This document shows positions 33,777 to 39,993 of a stretch of 39,993 nt of DNA, piece by piece (the stretch's first letter is position 1; each line of letters opens with the position of its first letter). The DNA comes from JACJYC01 sp964558465 (GTDB lineage Bacteria; Bacteroidota; Bacteroidia; Chitinophagales; Saprospiraceae), in contig CAZLEF010000065.1 in the NCBI GenBank assembly GCA_964558465.1, positions 1-39,993 on the forward strand, in the 5' to 3' direction. Made by a program: the position numbers and the translations under genes. The notes beneath the pieces were generated by a model that was not told where the DNA came from, searched no databases, and saw nothing but the letters and a program-made list of their open reading frames with translations.

Positions 33777-34570
33777 AATACCTTCCTGTTATTTTCATGG
33801 TACTCCCTCTGGCCGGCGGGATATTTGTACCGGTCCCAGAGTTCGTCTTCCGGGAAAGGTGTATTATCGCGCACCGATTTTTCCATTTGATCCAGGTACC
33901 AGTGGCTTTCGGTCAGACGGCGTTCCATCTCCTGGCGGTCGGAGGTGGCGTTGCCGTGCCCGGGAACCAGCGTTTTGACCAGGCCGGAGAGGACCAGTTT
34001 CCCGATCTTGTCCAGGGTTTTCCGGTATTCTGAAAAGCTGTGGTAAACGAAAGGGAATTCAATGTCTGACAAATAATCGCCCAGGAAGAGGACCCCTTCG
34101 GGTTCTATCAGGGTCAGGATGCCGTCGGGGTTATGGCCGGGGGCCAGCCAAAAAGTGAGGCGGGTTTCGCCGGCAATGAGAAATTCCTCGTCTTTATCGA
34201 TGATAAAATCGATGAAAGGATAGGTTACCGGGTGGGGGCGGTTGAGGTAGTATTTTTCGTCAAACTCACGGATGATGCGGAGTTGTTCTTCTTTTTGCGG
34301 GCTTTCGACAAACGCCTGCGATGCAATGGTTTTTGCACCGGGGAAAGCCCCGTAGCCCAAGATATGGTCGTAATCGGAATGCGTGAAAACCAGGTGGAGG
34401 TCGTTGCCATCCAGGCGGTCTTCCGTATAATGACGGATGGCGTTCACTTCGCCCGGCAGCCAGGTGGGGTCGACCAGAATAACGGCCTCGTGACCGGCGA
34501 CCAGGCCGCTGGTAGTGCGGTAGAGGGCGCTTTCGAAGACGGTGAGATGACCGGATTTGTGTTGGATCAT
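33755..34570 (-). CDS. MBL-fold metallo-hydrolase
   Basis: A 271-residue metallo-beta-lactamase-fold protein. The metal motif reads THSDYDH (His64, Asp66, Asp68, His69), so the usual second histidine of HxHxDH is an aspartate; some MBL hydrolases carry this HxDxDH form. Other ligands are present in LAPGHNPDG, FLGDYLSD and LVPGHG. No signal peptide is seen, so it should be cytoplasmic. Substrate unknown. The last codons (IEELKN and stop) lie in a long inverted repeat, and the natural end of the protein may have been changed by it. Confidence 0.8.
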   Translation of the reverse strand: MIQHKSGHLTVFESALYRTTSGLVAGHEAVILVDPTWLPGEVNAIRHYTEDRLDGNDLHLVFTHSDYDHILGYGAFPGAKTIASQAFVESPQKEEQLRIIREFDEKYYLNRPHPVTYPFIDFIIDKDEEFLIAGETRLTFWLAPGHNPDGILTLIEPEGVLFLGDYLSDIEFPFVYHSFSEYRKTLDKIGKLVLSGLVKTLVPGHGNATSDRQEMERRLTESHWYLDQMEKSVRDNTPFPEDELWDRYKYPAGQREYHENNRKVLIEELKN

Positions 34571-34638
34571 GGGTAAAAGATCGGTTTTTGCGTGGTTAGT
34601 GGTCAGTTTGTGCCATTGACGCTATTACCCTTGCGTTT

Positions 34639-35460
34639 TTATGGTTTAAGCCAGGCGATCAGGCGCAAGGGGCCGCCGCTGCCGCCTTCGATTTTCATAG
34701 GCAAAGCGATGATGAAGCTTCCCGATACCGGCAATTGATCCAGATTGGCGACATTTTCAAAAACAGGGATATTTTGCCCCAACAGGATCTGGTGGCTTTT
34801 AAAATCTTTGGACTGGCCGAAGTCGATGCTGGGGGTATCCAGGCCGACGGCCCGGACCTTCCGGTTGGTTACGATCCACTCTGCCGCAGCGGGGTCCAAA
34901 CCCGGGAAATGGAGTTTGGCAATGGCGTCGTCTCCTTTTTTGCCCGTACCGAAATAGGTGAGCGCATCGGGGTAAAATTTCCCGTATCCGGTGCGGATCA
35001 GGAGGATGGCGTCTTCTGGTATTGGGCCGTTTTGTGTTTCCCAGGCTGTAAAATCGTCGACGCCTGCCAGGTAATCCCGGTTGGCCAGGGCTTTTTCCGA
35101 TACGTCGACAACGATTGCCTCCCCCATCAGATTGTCGAGCGGGATCTGATCGCTGGTTTGTTTGCCTTCTGCAAAATGGATGGGGGCGTCGAGGTGGGTG
35201 CCGCCGTGTTCGGGAGCACAAAACTGGTTGGACGCATAAAAGTAGCCGCCGGGGGAGATGCCGTGGGCCATCGTGTCCAGTTGGAAACCCGTTTTATTGT
35301 TGGGCCAGTACAACGTGGCTGGCGAAAAGGAATAAGTCAGATCGACCCAGACCCCGGATGCCAGAAGGCTTGCAAGGGTCATGGGACGGCCGGTTTCCCG
35401 GTTTCCGGTATTACAGGCGACCAGAAAGAGCGCAGGCAAAAGCAAATACAGGTTTTTCAT
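34639..35460 (-). CDS. Cyclase-family lipoprotein (kynurenine formamidase-like)
   Basis: A 273-residue protein from the ATG at 35458-35460. The frame is open for 52 more codons upstream, but that part is made of intergenic repeats. A lipoprotein signal ends in LFLVAC at about residue 15. The body has the cyclase/formamidase metal motif HGGTHLDAPIHF with its two histidines and aspartate, as well as VDLTYSF near the start and GLDTPSIDFG near the end. Members hydrolyse formylkynurenine or other amide or lactone substrates; here export suggests a different substrate. It lies between an MBL-fold gene and an amidohydrolase gene on the same strand, a possible small-molecule hydrolysis group. Confidence 0.82.
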   Translation of the reverse strand: MKNLYLLLPALFLVACNTGNRETGRPMTLASLLASGVWVDLTYSFSPATLYWPNNKTGFQLDTMAHGISPGGYFYASNQFCAPEHGGTHLDAPIHFAEGKQTSDQIPLDNLMGEAIVVDVSEKALANRDYLAGVDDFTAWETQNGPIPEDAILLIRTGYGKFYPDALTYFGTGKKGDDAIAKLHFPGLDPAAAEWIVTNRKVRAVGLDTPSIDFGQSKDFKSHQILLGQNIPVFENVANLDQLPVSGSFIIALPMKIEGGSGGPLRLIAWLKP

Positions 35461-35469
35461 GAAAGATTT

Positions 35470-35496
35470 GATTGGATTGATTGGATTGATTCGATT
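35470..35496. repeat. Three tandem copies of a 9-base repeat
   Basis: GATTGGATT, GATTGGATT and GATTCGATT lie end to end, starting nine bases upstream of the cyclase-family start codon, in the region expected to hold its ribosome-binding site. Confidence 0.85.
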
Positions 35497-35500
35497 GGCT

Positions 35501-35607
35501 TCGCCCGCCGTAGCTTCAGCGTAGGTGGGTTCGATTGGAACGCCACGCCTCGGCATGGTCGAATAAACAAATAAACGAATCAACGACTTGCCACGCCACA
35601 GGCGTGG
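35501..35607. repeat. Short palindromic elements between the cyclase and amidohydrolase genes
   Basis: CCACGCC-ACA-GGCGTGG at 35591-35607 is a perfect 7-bp hairpin. A related copy with one mismatch is at 35543-35558. A third GC-rich element, CCCGCCGTAGC...GGTGGG, lies at 35504-35529 and reads as YAEATAGEA on the minus strand, a sequence I associate with dispersed palindromic repeats in Bacteroidota and other environmental genomes. Confidence 0.6.
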
Positions 35608-35624
35608 AATCAACAATTGAAGCC

Positions 35625-37220
35625 CTACGGTTTCACCTTTTTTACACCCGGCTGAACGATCTCAAAATCCTCCGCCGATTTGGACTGCCGAACCATCTTT
35701 TTCACATCTTCCAGCAATTGTTTGGCATCGAAGACAATGCCGTCTTTCACCGTGTATTTGACACCGCCTACACGCACCACCTCATTGGCTTCATCCAGAC
35801 GGATGGCTCCGGTGCCGTACAGCACTTGAAGGTCCATCAGCGGGTTTTCTTCAACGATCACAAAATCGGCAAGTTTGCCGACTTCCACTGTTCCGATCCG
35901 GTCGTCCATGCCGAGGGCCTGAGCGCCGTTGAGGGTAGCCGACCGGATCACTTCCAGCGGATGAAAGCCGGCTTCCCGCAGCAATTCCAATTCGCGGATA
36001 TAAGCAAAACCATAAAGCTGGTAGATGAACCCGGAATCGGAGCCCGCGGTCACCCGCCCTCCCCGATTCTTGTATTCGTTGATAAAGGTCATCCACAGCC
36101 GGTAATTTTCCCTCCAGGCCACCTCTTGTTCGGTTCCCCAGGCGTGCCAATAGGACCCGTGCGACATCCGGCTGGGCATGTAAAACCGCCACAGTGAGGG
36201 CAGCGTGTATTCTTCGTGCCATTCGGCCCTGCGGGCGCGCATCAGATCGCGGTTGGCCTCGTAGATATTGAAGGTGGGGTCGATGGTAAAATCCAGGGAA
36301 AGCAATTCATCCATTACCTTGTTCCAGTGGTCAGAATAAGGGGAGGCTGCCTGTTTCCAGAGTTTGCCGGCTTCTTCAAACCGGTTTTGTTCATTCTGAT
36401 AATTATAATCCAGCGGGTAATTTTGCACGGTCCGGTCTTCAAACAGGGCTTCCGGCAGGCCGTACCAGTGCTCCATCGTCGTCAGTCCGGCACGCGCCGA
36501 ATTCACCACATTCCAACGAGCCACATCCATTTGGGCGTGGTGGCAGGCGGAGCGCAGGCCCAGTTTTTTGTTTTCGTCCAGGGCGGCCGCCATGATATCC
36601 GGGTTGGCGCCAAAAAATTTGATGCCGTCGGCGCCTTTTTTGGCGTTGTCCCTTACCCATTGCCGGGCTTCTTCCGGTGTGGCAATGGTTTTTTCCGCGC
36701 CCATTCCGAATGCGGTATAAGCCTTGATCCTGGGCGCTGTGATTTCATTTTTTTCACTTCTCTCCCGGTGCCGCAGCACCCACTCCAAGCCATTGCCTGC
36801 GGATGGGTCGCGGATGGTGGTAATGCCGTGACCAAGCCAGAGTTTGAACACGTATTCCGCGTCGGCGCCCTGGGATCCCCCGCCGATATGACCGTGCATA
36901 TCCACAAATCCCGGCATCAGGTACATGCCTTCGCAGTTGTATTCTTTACCGCCATCCTTGAGCTTGGGCCTGCGATCGGGGTCGATGGGCAATCCCGGAA
37001 AACCAACATTGCGGATCTGCGTGATCTTATTGCCTTCCACCACGATGTCGATGGGGCCCGACGGCGGAGCGCCGTTGCCGTTGATCAGGGTAACCCCCCG
37101 GATGATCAATTGGGAATAGGGGCCGTCGCCCTCACTCCGGTCTGGCGCAGGTTTCACCTGGGCAACGGCGATGGCGCAAGAAAACCAAACAAGCAAAAGC
37201 GAAAAGCAGTTTTTTTTCAT
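35625..37220 (-). CDS. Secreted amidohydrolase
   Basis: A 531-residue exported metallo-hydrolase with a signal peptide (1-20, cleavage at AVAQ). The amidohydrolase barrel follows a short beta domain: GFVDMHGHIG gives the first two metal histidines (His109, His111), ADGIKFFG may supply a bridging lysine, SACHHAQ and MEHW give further histidines, and TAGSDSG the catalytic aspartate. The end has GTVEVGKLADFVIVEENP, the usual closing beta motif. It resembles imidazolonepropionase- or dipeptidase-like secreted members; the substrate is unknown. It is divergent from panB and has a TAGTTTTG box 27 bases upstream. Confidence 0.85.
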   Translation of the reverse strand: MKKNCFSLLLVWFSCAIAVAQVKPAPDRSEGDGPYSQLIIRGVTLINGNGAPPSGPIDIVVEGNKITQIRNVGFPGLPIDPDRRPKLKDGGKEYNCEGMYLMPGFVDMHGHIGGGSQGADAEYVFKLWLGHGITTIRDPSAGNGLEWVLRHRERSEKNEITAPRIKAYTAFGMGAEKTIATPEEARQWVRDNAKKGADGIKFFGANPDIMAAALDENKKLGLRSACHHAQMDVARWNVVNSARAGLTTMEHWYGLPEALFEDRTVQNYPLDYNYQNEQNRFEEAGKLWKQAASPYSDHWNKVMDELLSLDFTIDPTFNIYEANRDLMRARRAEWHEEYTLPSLWRFYMPSRMSHGSYWHAWGTEQEVAWRENYRLWMTFINEYKNRGGRVTAGSDSGFIYQLYGFAYIRELELLREAGFHPLEVIRSATLNGAQALGMDDRIGTVEVGKLADFVIVEENPLMDLQVLYGTGAIRLDEANEVVRVGGVKYTVKDGIVFDAKQLLEDVKKMVRQSKSAEDFEIVQPGVKKVKP

Positions 37221-37246
37221 GATCGGTGCGAGTGTTAGAAAACACC

Positions 37247-37254
37247 CAAAACTA
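37247..37254 (-). promoter_or_regulatory. Bacteroidota -7 promoter element for the amidohydrolase gene
   Basis: TAGTTTTG on the minus strand matches TAnnTTTG exactly, 27 bases before the start codon. Confidence 0.4.
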
Positions 37255-37268
37255 GTTATTTTTTTTAT

Positions 37269-37334
37269 ACTTCGCGCTCATGGCGTGGCGCGAAGTGTAA
37301 TGCCGCAGGCTGGATAGTTTTTTCAAAACTATCC
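37269..37334. repeat. Two perfect hairpins in the amidohydrolase-panB divergent region
   Basis: ACTTCGCGC/GCGCGAAGT (37269-37277 and 37288-37296, 10-base loop) and GGATAGTTTT/AAAACTATCC (37312-37321 and 37325-37334, 3-base loop). Neither is followed by a T-run in a direction that would end a neighbouring gene, so these may be operators or leader RNA structures. Confidence 0.75.
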
Positions 37335-37388
37335 GACGCGCGGTATAAATTCCACGAAGACCCTTATCTTTCGGCCTCAAATGAAACT

Positions 37389-38204
37389 ATGTCAGTCCAC
37401 AAGGAAATTAAAAGAATTACTACGCATGTACTCCAGGCGATGAAACAGCGCGGGGAGAAAATCAGCATGCTCACTGCGTATGATTTCTCCCTGGCAAGGA
37501 TCGTGGACGAAGCGGGTGTGGACATCATCCTGGTCGGCGATTCCGCCAGCAACGTGATGGCAGGTCACGAAACAACCCTGCCCATTACGCTCGACCAGAT
37601 GATCTACCACGCCTCATCGGTGGTCAGGGCGGTAAAACGGGCATTGGTGGTGGTGGACCTGCCCTTCGGCAGTTACCAGGGCAATTCCAAACTGGCCCTG
37701 GAGTCGACCATCCGGATCATGAAGGAGGCCGGCGCGCACGCTGTAAAACTGGAAGGCGGCGCTGAAATCTCCGATTCGATCCGGCGGATTCTGTCAGCTG
37801 GGGTGCCCGTCATGGGGCACCTTGGATTGACACCGCAGTCCATATACAAGTTCGGAACCTATACCGTACGGGCAAAGGAAGAGGCCGAGGCCAACAAGCT
37901 GATAGAGGATGCCCAGGTATTGCAGGAACTGGGCTGCTTTGCAGTGGTGCTTGAAAAAATACCCGCCGAACTGACCAAAAAAGTCTCAGAAAACCTGACC
38001 ATCCCAACGATCGGCATCGGCGGAGGTGTTTACGCCGACGGACAGGTGCTGGTACTCCACGATATGCTGGGGATCACCAAAGAGTTCCAGCCGCGTTTTC
38101 TCAGAAGGTACCTGAATTTGTTTGATACCATCAAAGAGGCAGTAGAGCACTATATCGCCGATGTACAAAACAAGGATTTTCCAAACGAAAAAGAACAATA
38201 TTAA
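37389..38204 (+). CDS. panB: 3-methyl-2-oxobutanoate hydroxymethyltransferase
   Basis: First enzyme of pantothenate synthesis: transfers a hydroxymethyl group from 5,10-methylene-tetrahydrofolate to 2-oxoisovalerate. The 271-residue protein has all family blocks: ISMLTAYDFSLARIVDEAG, ILVGDSASNVMAGH with the metal aspartate, DLPFGSYQ, AHAVKLEGG, GVPVMGHLGLTPQS, LEKIPAEL with the catalytic glutamate, and IGIGGGVYADGQVLV, where many homologues have GAGxxCDG. The start is the ATG at 37389; an ATG eight bases earlier is out of frame. A near-consensus TATCTTTC lies at 37365-37372. panC and panD are not in the window. Confidence 0.96.
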   Translation: MSVHKEIKRITTHVLQAMKQRGEKISMLTAYDFSLARIVDEAGVDIILVGDSASNVMAGHETTLPITLDQMIYHASSVVRAVKRALVVVDLPFGSYQGNSKLALESTIRIMKEAGAHAVKLEGGAEISDSIRRILSAGVPVMGHLGLTPQSIYKFGTYTVRAKEEAEANKLIEDAQVLQELGCFAVVLEKIPAELTKKVSENLTIPTIGIGGGVYADGQVLVLHDMLGITKEFQPRFLRRYLNLFDTIKEAVEHYIADVQNKDFPNEKEQY

Positions 38205-38264
38205 TTTTTAGTTGGCAGTTTTTAATCTGCGCAGTCGGCCCGCCGCCGGGTAATCACCGAAAGC

Positions 38265-38294
38265 AACTGACCACTGTCAACTGTCAACTGACTA
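38265..38294. repeat. CTGTCAA/CAACTG word repeats before mltG
   Basis: AACTGACCACT is followed by CTGTCAA twice and CTGACTA once. The 11-base word AACTGACCACT recurs inverted at 34598-34608, upstream of the MBL-fold gene. Another inverted relative, TTAGTTGGCAGTT, lies near 38209-38221. Confidence 0.6.
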
Positions 38295-38303
38295 CTAAAT
38301 GAG

Positions 38304-39338
38304 ATGAGCAAAATCACCAAATACGCATTGTTGACCCTGCTGGCCGCTGTGATTACCGCCTCCGGGTATTTATATTACCGGTTTATTGTGGCGGCGGCTG
38401 TGCCCCAGCAGGATGAACCCTATATTGTTCAGATTCCGACCGGTTCAAATTTTGAAGAAGTCGTCGCTTTGCTGAAATCAAAGGGTGTTATCAGCGACGA
38501 AGGGGTGTTCCGGTGGATGGCCGACAAGATGCAGTACAAAAGGGATCCCATGCGGGCAGGCCAGTTCCGGATCGAACCGGGGTGGAGCATGATCGACCTG
38601 ATCCGGCGACTGCGCGGCGGCAAACAAGAGCCGGTGGCCGTGGTGCTCACCACCGAACGCATGCCTGAAAATGTGGCCGCCAAAGCCGCCCGGTTCATCG
38701 AACCGGATTCGCTTGAACTGGTGACGATGTTCCAGGACGTGTCCTATATCCAATCGCTGGGGTATACCCCCGAGACCTTGATGAGCCTTTTTGTGCCGAA
38801 TACCTACGAATTTTTCTGGAATACCAGCCCCTCCGAATTCATGGAGCGAATGGTAAAAGAGCACAAAAAATTCTGGGATCAGGATGGCCGGATAGACAAG
38901 GCCAAAAAATGGGGACTTACGCCTGCTGAAGCTTATACTTTGGCGTCCATTGTTGAAAAAGAAACCCAGCAGAACAGCGAAAAGCGGCGGATGGCCGGCG
39001 TCTACCTGAACCGCCTTGAAACAGGCATGCCGCTGCAGGCCGACCCAACCTGCGTGTTTGCCACCCGTGATTTTGACACCAAGCGGGTGACGGAATACCA
39101 CCTCACGTTTGACTCGCCTTACAATACCTATCTTTATAAGGGATTGCCGCCCGGCCCCATCGCTATGGCTTCCATTGCCAGCATCGATGCAGTCCTCAAC
39201 GCTGAAAAACACGACTATATCTTCTTTTGTGCCAAAGGCGACGGCTCGGGGCTGCATTCCTTCGCCAAAACGCTGGAGGCGCACAATCAGAATGCGGCGA
39301 TTTACCGGGAAAATTTGCGGAAGCTGGGATTGAGGTAA
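38304..39338 (+). CDS. mltG: Endolytic transglycosylase MltG
   Basis: Cuts nascent glycan strands in peptidoglycan and is thought to end their elongation. The 344-residue protein has one N-terminal membrane helix (about 7-26), a LysM-like region after it (IVQIPTGSNFEEVVALLKSKG), and the YceG catalytic domain with the conserved glutamate in LASIVEKET (Glu218). VPNTYEFFWNT, PLQADPTC and YNTYLYKGLPPGPI are all intact. It follows panB on the same strand after 99 bases of repeat-bearing spacer, so it may have its own promoter, although none is clear. Confidence 0.95.
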   Translation: MSKITKYALLTLLAAVITASGYLYYRFIVAAAVPQQDEPYIVQIPTGSNFEEVVALLKSKGVISDEGVFRWMADKMQYKRDPMRAGQFRIEPGWSMIDLIRRLRGGKQEPVAVVLTTERMPENVAAKAARFIEPDSLELVTMFQDVSYIQSLGYTPETLMSLFVPNTYEFFWNTSPSEFMERMVKEHKKFWDQDGRIDKAKKWGLTPAEAYTLASIVEKETQQNSEKRRMAGVYLNRLETGMPLQADPTCVFATRDFDTKRVTEYHLTFDSPYNTYLYKGLPPGPIAMASIASIDAVLNAEKHDYIFFCAKGDGSGLHSFAKTLEAHNQNAAIYRENLRKLGLR

Positions 39339-39369
39339 TCAATCGTTTTCCTGATTCGGTTTTTTTTTG
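39336..39369 (+). terminator. Possible weak terminator after mltG
   Basis: A 5-bp stem AATCA/TGATT is followed by CGG and a run of nine T residues shortly after the mltG stop. The stem is weak; the T-run is the main support. Confidence 0.3.
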
Positions 39370-39377
39370 TAAATTTG
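39370..39377 (+). promoter_or_regulatory. Bacteroidota -7 promoter element for the Uma2-family gene
   Basis: TAAATTTG matches TAnnTTTG exactly, 17 bases before the start codon. No -33 TTTG at normal spacing. Confidence 0.45.
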
Positions 39378-39394
39378 TATAAAATGATGGTAGT

Positions 39395-39993
39395 ATGGAT
39401 AGTGGCGCCGCTGTTGCATCAAAAATAGAAGCATATCTGGACGGAGAGCTCACCTCTTCGATCAAAAAAGAATACCATAAAGGAAAATCAGTAGAGATGT
39501 CCGGAGGATTGATCAGCCACAACCTGATAAAAGGAGAAATTTACTCTATTCTAAAAGCGTTTATCCGGTCGAATAACCTTCCTATGCTGGTTCTGGACAG
39601 TGATCAAAAAACATGGGTGGAGTCAGTGGACAGCTTTTATTACCCGGATGTTACAGTTTTGGCCCTGCCTCCCAAATTTTATCAGTCGCCTTCGGGTAAA
39701 ATCCGCAAAGACGTCATCACCAATCCACTCTTGATTGTTGAGGTTTTATCTGAAGATACCCGATCATTCGACAAGGGTGAAAAATTTGAAAATTATTGCA
39801 CGATTCCCGGGTTCAGAGAATATTTGCTCATCGAGCCGGAAAAGAAGGTATGGGCAAAGACTGTTTACCTGGAGGACCCTGAAAAAGGATTAATGCGGGT
39901 TAATGCTTATACAGATAAAAGTAGTGTAATAGAATTAAAATCAATAGGTTACAACTTTAAATTAGCAGAAGTTTACAAGGCAATTGAAGGAAT
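39395..39993 (+). CDS. Uma2-family (DUF820) putative endonuclease, 3' end outside window
   Basis: Partial gene: 199 codons from the ATG at 39395 to the right edge, with no stop. It reads MDSGAAVASKIEAYLDGE, then YYPDVTVLA, LLIVEVLSEDTRSFDKGEKFENY, and FREYLLIEPEKK. These are the Uma2 blocks, with PD, ExxSxxT and D...K forming a PD-(D/E)XK-like site. The function of this widespread family is not settled. ATGs at 39384 and 39387 are out of frame. Only the last 10 or fewer residues are probably missing, judged from usual family length. Confidence 0.85.
   Translation, partial: MDSGAAVASKIEAYLDGELTSSIKKEYHKGKSVEMSGGLISHNLIKGEIYSILKAFIRSNNLPMLVLDSDQKTWVESVDSFYYPDVTVLALPPKFYQSPSGKIRKDVITNPLLIVEVLSEDTRSFDKGEKFENYCTIPGFREYLLIEPEKKVWAKTVYLEDPEKGLMRVNAYTDKSSVIELKSIGYNFKLAEVYKAIEG

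Noticed and set aside
32311..33780. CRISPR-like array
   Set aside because: The words are short, irregularly spaced and partly inverted, with no spacers of constant length and no cas genes.
35461..35616. Upstream extension of the cyclase-family frame
   Set aside because: It would translate tandem and palindromic repeats, and the signal peptide with lipobox begins at 35460.
36216..37238. 340-codon open frame antisense to the amidohydrolase
   Set aside because: The opposite strand encodes a full amidohydrolase with a signal peptide and metal ligands; the antisense product has no family features.

Overview
The window reads as a chromosome segment of a Bacteroidota bacterium, most likely of the Saprospiria type. 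The reasons are a T9SS type B (gliding-motility associated) C-terminal sorting domain, a glucosaminidase and a polyamine pathway of Bacteroidota type, and several upstream sites matching the Bacteroidota promoter consensus (TTTG, then TAnnTTTG). No rRNA, CRISPR array, integrase, transposase or phage gene is visible. No stretch longer than 300 bases lacks a gene.

Layout. 1-6048 (minus strand): start of an AAA+ ATPase, a tandem pair of paralogous GT-C-type membrane glycosyltransferases each ending in a soluble beta-rich domain, a small secreted protein, and a second secreted protein built of two sorting-domain-like modules. 6316-8690 (minus): the proBA proline-biosynthesis pair. 8950-15264: a T9SS cargo protein, then a TRAP transporter locus split over both strands (binding protein on plus, both permeases on minus) with a DUF4058 gene between, then a glucosaminidase. 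15405-28409 (mostly plus): pfkA, a truncated GIY-YIG gene, tRNA-Glu, gapA-pgk, an FAD oxidoreductase, an arginine-deiminase-family enzyme, a thioesterase, a YihY-type membrane protein, a small barrel-like protein, and a three-gene SGNH-SGNH/LysM-MBOAT cassette that probably O-acylates an envelope glycan. 28390-37220 (minus): dsbD with a duplicated sensor domain, the carboxynorspermidine pair (nspC and the dehydrogenase), an MBL-fold hydrolase, a cyclase-family lipoprotein and a secreted amidohydrolase. 37389-39993 (plus): panB, mltG and the start of a Uma2-family gene.

How it fits together. Most of the window is housekeeping: glycolysis (pfkA, gapA, pgk), proline, pantothenate, spermidine-type polyamines, periplasmic thiol reduction and peptidoglycan maintenance (mltG, glucosaminidase). 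The accessory interest lies in the envelope genes, namely the paired glycosyltransferases and the acylation cassette in which a LysM domain interrupts the SGNH hydrolase. The short repeats between genes at 32-38 kb are also notable; they sit at gene boundaries and several form hairpins. All functional calls come from reading motifs in the sequence; no database search was run.
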